Of a DNA stretch of 64,000 nt, positions 20,036-30,763 are shown one piece after another. Origin of the DNA: Coprinellus micaceus. Taxonomy: Eukaryota; Basidiomycota; Agaricomycetes; Agaricales; Psathyrellaceae. The stretch lies in contig OX596339.1 of NCBI GenBank assembly GCA_951394405.1, positions 2,418,001-2,482,000 of the forward strand, given 5' to 3'. Position 1 is the first letter of the stretch; each line of letters starts with the position of its first letter. The notes beneath the pieces are model-generated. The model saw only the letters and a list, made by a program, of their open reading frames with translations. It was not told the origin of the DNA and ran no database searches. A program made the position numbers and the translations under genes.

Positions 20036-23000
20036 GGCGGAATCGGCAACATGCTTGCGCACGCTATCGAGAGAAGTAGCGGGTCTCACTCCTGCCGGAG
20101 TAGGAGGGAGGCTCCGCGCGTGCACATGAGCACGATGTTGGAGACCCCACTTCAACTTTGAAGGGGTCTCGATGAAGTCCACCCGTCTGTCCGCCTTGGC
20201 AGCAAACCAGGTGCGGAGGGCCTTACAGGTTGCAAGCGAAAATGCCTGTCCTGAATGGATCCCCGGATCGACTGCTCTCTTAGCCATAGCCAGGGGGTCA
20301 GTAAATATCGCAATCCGATCACAGTCTTCTAGGGCCGTAGCCCTTCCAACTGCCATGCGAATCGCTAGGAGCTCGGCGTCAGACGACAGGACACGTCTTG
20401 CCACTGTGACTCCCTTACTCCGTTGATTACCTAGGCCTTCGTATACGTAGGCCGCGGTGACATTATGCCTGGTGGCCTTGGGGACAGATGCGTCCACCCC
20501 CATGCACACCGTGCGGATGTTGGTACTCAGCGAGTTCCATAGAGTGTTCAGTTCCTGTCGGCGTCGTTCGAAGATATCTTCGCCGTACCGCTGGAAACTG
20601 TTGAAGTGGACTTGGGCCCCATAGAGGTCCATCATCCTAGATCCTGGAGTATTTTGGACCGTGCATGGCTCGAACTTCTCCGTTAGTTTGGGCAGGCCCC
20701 TGAGGGTCTGGCCTATAGCGTCCTTTATGCGGCCGCGGTTCACCGGAGAGAGGTGACAGGTGGCCCCATAATGGGGAGAGGCACTTCCCCTGTGCTCCTC
20801 TGGTAGGAGGGAGCGCAAGGGGTGTGTATCAGATAGAGTCGCCGTCCGGAACACCACACGCTGCGAGAGTTTTCGGAGGTGAAGGCGAATGGGTGGGAGG
20901 CCTGCGAGGCACTCCACTCCCCCAGTAGGAGACGTGCGAAACGCTCCTATTATCCAGCATGCTGCTTTACGCTGCATGGAGGTTAGGATTTTGAGTGCAC
21001 CTTGGATCTTGGCGCCCTCATAGTACCACAATCTATGTCCGTAGGTGCAGATGGGTATCACACACGCTCGGAACAAGATGCGTTTGTTCTTGGGCGACAG
21101 CCCTCGAGTGGAATTACCAAGCATTCTCATTGCCATTACGGTGGTGAGAGCCTTGGTTGAATAGTACCGGATATGTTCTTTGAAAGACAGGAACCGGTCG
21201 AAGAAGAATCCCAAGTAGCGCCAGTACTGCTTGGGTTTCAGAGGGGTGTCCCCTGTGAAGGGGGCATATCCGAGATCAAGGGGCATACGGAAATCCGTAT
21301 GGCCTTTGGAGAAGTGGAAGAGTTATGTCTTGTTGTGTTCCAAGACGAGCCCTGCCTTTGTAAACATATCGAAGAGGCACTGATATGCATGGTATAGATG
21401 CACACAGTTTTCTTCGATATCGCGAGACTGGACGATGATAGTGCCATCGTCCACGTATGAGATCAAGGTAGCGAGTTTCCCCTCTGGCCTCAATCGGAAG
21501 AGCTTCATGATTGGAGCTATGACGAGGGCAGACAATACAGGTGAGAGGGCCGAGCCCTGTCCCACCCCCACGTCCGCCCGGAAAGGATCTGAAGTAGAGC
21601 CATTCCACACATACGATGTGTGGCGCTCCACCAGGTAGGATTCAAAGAAGGTCACCACCATGGGATGGAAGCCTTGCTTGCGAAGTACCTCGAGTAGGAA
21701 CTCGTGGTTGATGGACGGGAAGAACTGAGTGATGTTGAAGGCCACTACGCTCGTCTTAAGTCCTGCTGCCCATCCCGTTCGCACCAAGTGCGTAAGGAAT
21801 AGGCCTGCGTCTTTGGTGGAGCGCTGACGCACCCCTCCCATTTGATTTGGATCGACAAGATCATACTTGATCATGTCAAACTGAAAGCGGTTGGAAATCA
21901 TCTTTTCAACCAATTTACCAAGGGTGTTCAGAAGCACAATGGGTCTGAACGCCTTTGGGGCAGAGTAGGACGGCTTATTCGGTTTCGGAATGATAATCGA
22001 AAGCGAGTCCTTGAAGTGTTTTGGCCAATGCCCGGTTTTTATGCAGGCATTGGCCAAATCCATTATGACCTTCTCACACTCAGGTACGGCAAAGATGTAC
22101 TTCAGGTGCTGCCATGTAACATGGTCAGGACCCGGAGCAGAGCGAGATGAGCACGCCTCTAGAGCTTGCCTCATTTCTAAAAGAGAGAATACTGGCCACT
22201 CCCTGACAGGCTCGTCGGGGAGCTCGTCCAGTAGACTCAGATCGACCGGTCGGTCGTTGGCCGCATTGTAGGTGCCATGTAGGGCTTCCCAAAGCTGGTC
22301 GAGATTGTGACAAGGCTGTCCGTTATGTTGGATAGCCTCGCACGGGGGGTTCTTGCGCTCCTTGACCCAGTCCATTAGGTCCCAGGGGCGCTTGTCTGTT
22401 TCTGAGATATCTTTGATGTGTTCATCAAAGAATTCTCGCCTCGTCTTCTTCACAAGACGTCGAAATGCACCACAAGTTTCAGCAGAGTCGTCCGCTTTCC
22501 ACTCGTCATACGCCTTCTGACATTCGTCAGTCCACCACTTCTTAGAGCGGGGGGTGATGATGTACTCTTCTGAGTGGGCGAACGACGCATCTGAGAACAC
22601 CTTTTCAATAGCCACAGAGAGTTCCTCCACTCCTTCTGCGGTGTTGAGATCGTACAGGTCGGAGAGACCAGGCATCTCCTTTTCGACCTGCATAAAGAAC
22701 GGGGCCACCGCATCCTCCTTGAGGGTGCGGCCCTTGATGCGCTCGGCATGGTTGCTGAGTTTGATAACAGAGGATAGCGGATAGTGATCCGAGGTCCCCT
22801 TGAGGTCATGATCTCTCAGCGGGGCTGCTGAGAGAACGTAGGCAGGTTGGACGAACACCATGTCTATCACGGACTTGATGTTCGCATTGGCGTAGGACAC
22901 GTAGGTGGGTCCTGGATTGGCAGGTGGGGAGTACTCCACACCAAGACGGGCTGCTGTTTCCAGCAGTAGAATGGCTGTATCTCCGTGATTTGGAACGGCA

Positions 23001-23494
23001 TCGTCCCACTCCCTAGAGTGACAGTTGAAGTCGCCAGCCATGTAATCCATGGCCAGTAGTGATTCTGCACGACGATCGAGCAAGCGAATTGCTCGGTGGT
23101 CGGCGTCTGAGTATATGTTCATGAGATGCATGGGCTCGTCCTCTGTGAACAGGGAGATGACCATTACGTCTCGATCGTCGATAAGGTCTCGACGGTAAGT
23201 CGGACGGAGTACGTCCAATCTCTTATTTACATAGGCCATGACACGTGGACGTGTCTCGGGCTCGGTGGGAGGGACCATGCAGGTCCACTTAGGATGACGG
23301 GGCGAGCCCCATACTGCCATACCTTCTTTGTCATGTGCGGAGGGGGCATGGCGAATGAGCCTCCAAGGAGGCTCTTGCAAGAAAACGATATCCAACGATT
23401 TACATTGGGACTCGAGAAGTACTACAAGGTCGTTGGGAGACTTAGCAATATTAAAAGACAGAACCCTAATCTTCTGTAATGTTGTACTAAACAT
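19627..23494 (-). pseudogene. LINE-A copy 1 ORF2: endonuclease, RT, RNase H (inactive)
   Basis: The full ORF2 domain order is present: APE endonuclease (LQEPPWRL, MAGDFNCHSREWD, SDHYPL), RT (motif A region, YVDDGTIIVQS), RNase H (GVDASVPK, SSDAELLAI) and the C-terminal His/Cys motif. Three lesions stand out. The motif A Asp is Asn (VVAFNITQFFPSI, codon at 21734-21736). A GAA-to-TAA stop lies at 21323-21325. An extra T in a T-run near 19690 shifts the last ~20 codons. The ATG at 23494 overlaps the ORF1 stop, as in other copies. Confidence 0.92.
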
Positions 23495-26140
23495 TCGGAA
23501 GGACTGGGTTAGATAGAAGCCGTCCACGATCTTGACGATCACGCACCTGCTTGTTGAGAGAGTCGATCTGGGTGCGGTCGAACCTCGCGTACCAGAACGG
23601 ACATTTCGACGACTCGGCGTCGTGGCCCTCCTTCCTGCAGTTGATGCAACGTACACGATGGGGGCAGACTTTGATCTCCTCCGGAGTGGGGGGGATCAGC
23701 TTTGGGAGTTGCTTGGGCTTGCCCTTGCAGCAGCTCGCGTGGTGGCGATGCTCGTCCCGAGTATGAGACTCGCCGCAGATGGGACACCTGAGGCGGGTTC
23801 GGCACATGAAGTGAGCGTGCCCCCATTTGCAACAGTTCTTGCAGAAGGGGACACCGGGGTGGCGGGGGGTCGACCTGATGAGGCACGACCTGCCGAAGAT
23901 GTTGATGGTCTTGTTGTTCAAGGCCTTCGCACGGGTCCCAGCTTGGGAATCCCAGATGTTGAAGTAGACGGTCACCGATGTGGAGGCCTTCGACTCGGAG
24001 TTGACGACCCAGGGACGGGCTGTCGTGATGTAGTGCGGCTTCAAGGGTGATGCCTTGAACGCGCTGTCGATGTCAGAGAAAATCGTAGGATTCCCCCCGA
24101 CGCGGTATTTGGGTACACCATATATCGCGAGATAGCTGGTGGACTGAGGAAGACCGACCCACAGATCGCGGGACCAGTCTGGGATTACTTGGGTGATCCA
24201 ACCTCGCACGGCATTTAAGTCGCGCTCGGTCGGGACATCCGTCGTTCGAAGGCTCCAGCCCCCGTAGGCCTGGCTGCCAGATAGGACACGGAGTGTTGAT
24301 CCGGCCCGCTGAAGGATGTCGTTCATACCCACCATGGCGAACGCGCCGTCCATGGTAGGGATCCGACCATCCTTCTGGTTGAACAAGACCATGATCTGCA
24401 TGCGAGGTGGACCCTTGGTCGTGGATGCGGGGATAACCGTCTTCTTCTTCTGCTTCTTCCCGCTCGAGACGGGGCCAGCAGGGATCGGAGGAGGGTTAGT
24501 CTGAGGAAGGGGAGGGACAGGGCCGCCATTGATAATTTTGGCGATCTGCGATGGAGATAGATCAGGTCGAGCCCGCCCCCAGGTGGCAGCAGCCTTGACG
24601 TAACTCGGTTTCGTCTTGCCCCCCTTGGCAACGATGTTCCATGGCCTGAGGGCCGCGGGTTTAGAGACAGGCTTCTGAGGGCCGACCGGAAGGCCGACTC
24701 TCTGGAAGGGGACGGTGGGAGGCTTTGGCTGCGGCCTCGGGCCTCCATCGTGCACACGCTTCCGTGTAGCCGCAGAGAATGGAAGGCTTGGGTTCGGGCT
24801 GGGTGGGGCCGGTTCCTGAGCGTTCCGAGAATCTTCGGGTCGTTCCTCCACAGGGGCGGGACGTTCCGGAATGGGGTTCTGGTCCACCAGGATGGGCGAG
24901 CCAGTAGGGAGCCGCTTGCCTGCCTTCTTCCTCTTCTTGGGCGGGACGACAATCGAGCGGGTTTTATTGGTCGTGTGACCAAAGTCGGATGTACGGGCAC
25001 CTGCATCAGGCGGGGGGGTGTGCGGCAGCTTCTCTCGAAGCCTGACACCCACGGCAAGTCGATACGAGTCCCAGGTGGGGTGGCCTCCTGGCGGTGGACC
25101 AGGTTGCTGTGAGGATGTAGTGTAACGGGGCTCTTCCTTTGAATTCTCTTTGACGGCCGCACGGATCGCCGCAGAGATCGAGGTCGAGTACTCGTCCCAC
25201 GATGTGTACCCAGCTGGCAAGGTGCCGAGCTCGGGATGAGATGCTGGGAGTTGCGAAGAAGAGGGAGGGGCTTGCGCCGGCTCACCTCCTCCTCCTCCCC
25301 AACCGCGGGGCACCAGCTCTTGCTGCTGCTGCTGCAGACGCTGAGCCTGTGGGGACACCAGAGGTGACGCCCACTGGCTTGCCTCTGCCTGCCGCCGCTG
25401 CTCTGCTAGTGCCTCCCAGTCGGTGGTCGTGTCCCCTTGGGGACGCGTGGATAGGACGCCGCGCATGATGTTGGCCGGGACGCTTACGTCCTCGTCCTTC
25501 ATCTGCTCGACGTGTGAAGCCCAGTCCCCGACGGCGGGTTCCGAGGCGTACATGCTGTCCTCGACGCCCTCCTCGACCTGCATAGGGTGGAGTGGGACGT
25601 CGTGGGCGGTGTCACCAGCCTCTCGGCCGGCTAGAGGGTCCACGCTATCCCTTTGTCCAAAGGGTGGGATCCTTCCGAACTGAATCGGAGGGGATCGAAT
25701 CCTCTGGGCGCGGGGAGTAGCTTGGTTGCGGGGGGAAGGAGGACGAGTGCCTGGCGGGGTCGCCATGTCGTCATCGTCCTCCAAGGATTTGAACGCTGTC
25801 CTCCAGGCAGAGCCTTGGACAGCGGCGTCGACTCGGTCCAGCGTGAACCATAGAGTTTTGAGCGCGTCGGCTTCCCCAGCGGGAGGATCCCGCCTGAGGA
25901 AGAACTCGGCTACTCGGTTGAGGGAAGAGATGGCGTCTTCTAGCGTGAGGGTGCTGGAGGGTGCCGGGGTGGGGAATTGGGTCCTGGTCGCTTCCGAGCC
26001 AAGACTTACCTCCTCCTCGTCACTCTCGTCGTCATCCTCGCTCCCATCCTTTTCCCTGTAGACTGTGGACGGTGGCACCATGGCAGAGCGGGCGCTCTGA
26101 TCCTCCGTACCTCCTCCACTAATGTTCAACAGGTCATCGT
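23487..26140 (-). pseudogene. LINE-A copy 1 ORF1 (gag-like), N-terminally truncated
   Basis: An open frame of about 880 residues from an internal Met (26129). Pro-rich low-complexity region, a basic KKQKKKT stretch, an RRM-like middle part (RMQIMVLFNQKDGRIPT...) and three Cys/His knuckles near the C-terminus (CKNCCKWGHAHFMC, CPICGESHTRDEH, CINCRKEGHDAESSKC). The first ~100 residues are missing. The product would bind element RNA if made (family knowledge). Confidence 0.9.
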
Positions 26141-26548
26141 CTGGACGCGTGGGCTACTCAGGCACGCAACCCAGATTATTTAGGGCATCAGTTCATGGTG
26201 CTGCGCGACGCCAAGGGGAAACCAACTCGTCCGACATACTCCAATGGGGGAGTATGGCTCCGACATGTTAACGAGAGTAATGCGCTTTGTGCACGGATGT
26301 GCAGAGCCATTCTCAACCACGCGCCTACTGGAGAGTACTACTCCCGGTTCCGCATACCTGGCCACGACGATCACGAATGTGAATGCGGCAGTCCGGTGCA
26401 AACTAGGCACCATATCTTTACGCAGTGCGGAGTACTGCAAACATACGATCGGGATCCCCACTTTGTGCGAGAACTTGTTTGGTTTTTTAGAGGATAACCC
26501 AAAGGCATTCGCCTTCGGGTTCCAATACGCCCCACAGGGGGATGGTTG
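26141..26548 (+). pseudogene. LINE-A ORF2 C-terminal fragment (in right arm)
   Basis: Encodes the post-RNase H region: WATQARNPDYLGHQFMVLRD, then HVNESNALCARMCRAILNHA and the His/Cys motif. It carries the same extra T as copy 1, so the last codons are shifted before the stop at about 26499. The shared error shows the arms are copies of one sequence, not independent insertions. Confidence 0.9.
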
Positions 26549-27023
26549 AGAGGACGCGGCCTCGCTTGGTTTGGACTGGCCTCTGCTGGTTAAAGGTCTC
26601 ACGTGAAGGGAGTTGGGTAGGTACCCTGACATGTCAGTCCTTGCAACTGATGCGGATGAGGGGTACCCGAAGCGCGGTTACCGTGAGGGACACCGTTCGG
26701 GGGCAGGCAAGGTGTGCCCCCGGGGCCCATAACACCTTGTGGTGGACTGGTACTGGTGGGGATTGGACTGGACTGGGTGGGAATGCCGACTCAATATACC
26801 GATCTGTTAGTGCCGCAAGGCCTTTCACTGTCTGTCTGCTGGTTGGGGGTGAAACCTCAAGCGCTGGGCGTCTCCAAATAGTCAATACTTCAGGTCTCAT
26901 AATTGCAGTAGTACTTAGTTAGTGACGTTCGCGCTCTCTTTGTATGTTGATAGCGACCAGACTGCCATCGTGCCCCGGTATATAAAAGCTGATTTCAAAA
27001 AAAAAAAAAAAAAAAAAAAAAAA

Positions 27024-27503
27024 GGTATGGTGGCAGAGTGGGCGCTCTGGTCCTCCGTACCCCCTCCGCTGATGTTCAACGGGTCATCGTCACTCTGGGC
27101 GGCGGTGCTCATCGATGTTTGAGATGGTCCGTGCTGAGCCCGAAGGGTCGGCACGTCCGGCGTGTATCGTTCGTGGGCTTGCGCCCCTAACGAGGTGGAT
27201 TGAGGGGCCTGAGACAGGTCCCTGTTGGAGTGCATAGAGGCTGCCCGCGAATGGGGCCTCGGTGTAGAGGAAGCCGGATGGCTGGGATCTCGGGACGACG
27301 TGCGGGATTGACCGCCCGGTGGGGACGACTTCTCCCGGCACGCGGCGCGTTTTTTCTTCGATGAGGACATCGGTGATGCCCTCGGTGGTCGTATACCAGC
27401 CTAGCAGTCGGTGGTACACCTTCCAGACGACGGGGTAGAGATGTTGCAAGTGTGGAGATAGGTCGGCCCGAATAGGAAGGTGGTGGTAAGAGTTCAAGAA
27501 GCG
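27024..27503 (-). pseudogene. LINE-A 5' leader and ORF1 N-terminus (in right arm)
   Basis: Mirror of 18672-19151: leader plus the first ~115 codons of ORF1, stopping at the same base where poly(A) begins. Confidence 0.9.
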
Positions 27504-28918
27504 CCCCAGAAGGCTTCCGTTACTGGTGTGTCTTCATTGACGACCATACGCGCTATCGGGTGACGGTCATGCTGAAGCGGAAGAGTGACACATTCGCCAC
27601 CTTCAAGCTGTTCAAGGCTCTTGCTGAGACGCAGCTGGGTCAAAAGATCAAGGCTCTGCATGATGACAAGGGTGGCGAGTACATGTCCACCGAGTTCAAC
27701 ACATTCTGTGACGAGTCTGGCATTCTCAGACTCCATACAACTCGAAATCGTCCTCAACAGAACGGTGATGCAGAGCGAGCCAACCGGGTCATGCTAGAGG
27801 ATGTGACTGCGATGCTCCACCAGGCCAAGCTGTCTCCTAGCTTCTGGGGTCGCTGCCTCGCCACCCAGGTCAAGGTCTGGAACTGCCTGCCTACCTCTGC
27901 GCTTCCAGGTAAGACACCCTATGAAGCCTGGTACAGCAAGAAGCCAGATCTCAGCCGCTTCAGGGTGTTTGGATGCACTGCCTACGTCTTTGTGCAGAAG
28001 GACAAGCGCAAGAAGCTGGAGTCCCACATGCGCAAGTGTCTCTTTGTGGGCTATCCGTCGGATTACAAGGGCTGGGACTTCTACGATCCCACCACCAAGC
28101 AGTTCTTCGTCTCTGAATCTGCTGAGTTCGACGAACGCTACTTCCCTGGTCTCAGGATGAACAACTCCATCGACCACAACCTCCTCCATCTTCTTGGACA
28201 ACCACCCACCGCTCCCATCCCCTCTGGCGCCCCTGCTGCGTCCCCAGAGGTTCCTGATGACGTTGAGCTTCCCCAGATGCCTGTGCATCTACCTGCTCAC
28301 ATTGAGCCACCCCCAGCACCTCGAGGTGCTTCACCGGTTCCAGTCCCCCTTCTGAATCTGCCTGCTCCTCAACCGCCTGCCCCTGCTCCTGCCCAGCTTC
28401 GTGGTGCGAGTCCTGCCCCTCAGCCTGTCAGACGCACAGGACGGCAATCAAAGCAGCCAGGGGAGTGGTGGAAGGTGGCTAAACCGGTTCGACGTGGTGC
28501 TAGCCTCAGTGATTCTGACTCTGAATCTGAACGCTCACCCTCTCCTCCTCCGGCACCTGCCCTTCCTGTGCCTGCACCTCCCATCCCAGCTCCTGCACCT
28601 GCACTGCCTCTTGCTGCCCCCGCACCTCGTCCTCTCACCGCCCCTGCCCTTGGCCGGGCCCTTGCACCGCAACTCGCCCCTGCTCCCCCAGCTCTCTGGG
28701 AAGCCAGGGAACCGAGTCCTGCCGTTGAGGATGAGAGTGATGACAACATGGGTGGATATGGTGAAGTCAACGACTTTGCAGGTGTCTCTGCCACTGGTGA
28801 CCCTCGTACCTACAGGGAAGCCCTTGCTCAGCCTGATAGTCAGCACTGGGAAGCTGCCGCATGCGAGGAGATCCTCACCCTCACAGGCAATGGGACTTGG
28901 GAGCTTGTTGAACTGCCT
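27504..28918 (+). pseudogene. Copia-1 integrase and integrase-RT linker fragment
   Basis: The open frame begins in the integrase core (YWCVFIDDHTRYRVTVMLKR, about 27519) with DDKGGEYMSTEFNTFC, TTRNRPQQNGDAERANRV and RVFGCTAYVFVQKDKRKKLE, typical of copia integrase. A Pro/Ala-rich linker follows, with SKQPGEWWKVAKPVRRGASL. The frame reaches the start of RT (NGTWELVELPP), where LINE-B sequence takes over. Gag, protease and the integrase N-terminus are missing on the left. Confidence 0.9.
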
Positions 28919-30302
28919 CCCCTCATAGCTCTAACCACCATGCAGCGTAAAGCCGCATGCTGGATTGTGGGGGCGTTCTGCACGTCCCCTACTGGAGGAG
29001 TCGAGTGCCTTGCAGGCCCTCCCTCCCATTCGCCTCCATCTTCGAAAGTTGTCCCAACGGGCGGTCTTCAGGACGGCGACGCTCTTGGAAACACACCCTC
29101 TCCGTTCCCTCTTACCCAAGGAGTTCCGGAAGGGAGCAGATCCGCACTACAGTTCATCTGTGTGGCTTCCAGTCAAGAAGCAGGGCAAGGTGCGTGACGC
29201 GATCACTCAGACGGCCAAGAATCTGGGTTCGCTCACAGAGGTCTTCTCCCCTGTGGCGGAGGAGGCCTCACCAGGTCTTCGACTTATGGACCTCTTTGAG
29301 GCCCAGGTCAAATTCAATGAGTACGATACCTATGGTGAGGAACCCCTCAACCGGAGGCGTACCGAACTCAATACCCTGTTCAACGTCGCGCGTGGGCAAC
29401 TGCGTACGGCGTGTTTTGGGACGGATGCGTCTGTTCCCAAGACATCGACCAGGCATCATGCGACTGCGGCCTTCGTCTTCGAAGGCCCGGTCGACCTCTC
29501 TGGCTCGTCTGCCTGGGCAGCGGGCAAGGTGCTGGCGTCTGACGCCGAGCTCTTTGCGATCCGGAATGCAGTTCTTAAGGGTTCGTCCCTCGAGGATTGC
29601 GACCGGATAGTCATCTTCACCGACTCTATTGCCATGGCAAAACGAGTGGTAGATCCGTCTGTTCACTCCGGGCAGGCTCATTCACTTACCGTCTGTAGGA
29701 AGCTAGCCACCTGGGTATCGGGGTTCCCCGATCGCAAGGTTATGTTTGTTGAGGTCCCCTCCAAGCTGGAGTGGGGGATTCAGCACCAAGCACATCTTCG
29801 TGCTCGCAGCCTTCCTCCCATCGTTTTGGGAGAGAGGCCTGAGACTTCATTGGATAGCGTGCGCAAGCACGTCGCCGACTCAGCGTTAGATGTGTGGACC
29901 ACCCTGGCCCGCGACCCTGACTATCTTGGACACCAGTTCCTCGTGTTCAGCGACCCCAAGGGGAAGCCTCTTCGTCCCACGTACGTCAATGGCGGTACGT
30001 GGCTACATAATGTCAATGAGGATAACATACTCTGCGCTCGTTTTGCCAGAGCCGTTCTCAATCATGCCCCAATAGGCGAGTACTATCGACAGTTTAATAT
30101 TCCAGGCCATGACACTCACGAATGTGAGTGCAGTCACCCGATGCAAACCCAGCGTCATATCTTCACGCACTGTGGAGTGCTTGAAACTCTCAATCGGATT
30201 CCTCGCTTATTGCGAGAGTTCGTCGGATTCTTGATGGAGAACCCACCCGCATTTTCTTCCGGGTTCCAATATCATCACCCACCGCCAGTGGGTATTGGAT
30301 GA
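28919..30302 (+). pseudogene. LINE-B copy 1 ORF2 C-terminus (RT tail, RNase H)
   Basis: Starts with ALTTMQRKAACWIVGAFCTS. An extra C near 29005 shifts the frame, after which a long frame runs to the natural end (...YHHPPPVGIG). RNase H residues are visible: FGTDASVPK, ASDAELFAIRNAV, VIFTDSIAMAKRVVD. A His/Cys motif (HECECSHPMQTQRHIFTHC) closes the protein, with one Cys of the usual CECG replaced by Ser. Confidence 0.88.
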
Positions 30303-30763
30303 GCGGCTTGCGGCCCTCTCTGGATGGTGCTGTAAAGGCCAACGGTTTACGTGCGTAGGACTGGGTAGCCGGCGTGACGTGTCAGTCCCCACAACTGATC
30401 GCGGATGAATGCTGGACTGAGTTGGGTGCTTCTACGGAGGTGCCTACCGGTGGGCATGGGGAGCCCGCCGGGAGCCTGGACCGAAACGCACTGGCTTTGT
30501 AGCCGGTCAGCTAAGTCTGGAGAGGGGTACCACGACAAAGCTTATCCTTCTGGCGTTGCCCACCAGGGCTTCGCACATGAGTCTTGGACTTCGCTTCAGG
30601 GGAGTCCTATCTTTCGCCCTATCGCTGTGTTTATGCGTATTTCTCTAACTGTTAGTTGTATGTATCGTAGAAAGACTTTGTGTATTAGCTAGCGACCGGA
30701 CTGCCTTTGTGCCCTGGTATATAAAAACTGAATTCAAAAAAGAAAAGAAAAAAAAAAAAAAAA
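28919..30763 (+). mobile_element. LINE-B copy 1 (plus), 5'-truncated
   Basis: Contains the RT C-terminal region, RNase H, C-terminal His/Cys domain, 3' UTR and an interrupted poly(A) (about 30736-30763). The left junction is inside RT and fused to copia-1. The right junction merges into LINE-A at a natural AAAAACCC run, so that edge is fuzzy. Confidence 0.88.

Larger units (their letters stand above)
19152..26140 (-). mobile_element. LINE-A copy 1 (minus), 5'-truncated, decayed
   Basis: Poly(A) tail on the minus strand (28 T at 19152-19179), 3' UTR with the terminal stem-loop and TATATAAAA, ORF2 and most of ORF1. The 5' end is cut inside ORF1 at 26140, where an inverted copy of its own left flank begins. 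No matching target duplication is found, because the right junction is rearranged. Confidence 0.9.
26141..27503. repeat. Right arm of the 1.36-kb inverted duplication
   Basis: Inverted copy of 18672-20035. It contains a plus-strand LINE-A 3' end (26141-27023, including the RNase H tail, the C-terminal HECECGSPVQTRHHIFTQC motif, the 3' UTR and 27 A) followed by a minus-strand LINE-A ORF1 start and leader (27024-27503). The outer edge coincides with the LINE-A 5' terminus. Confidence 0.9.
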
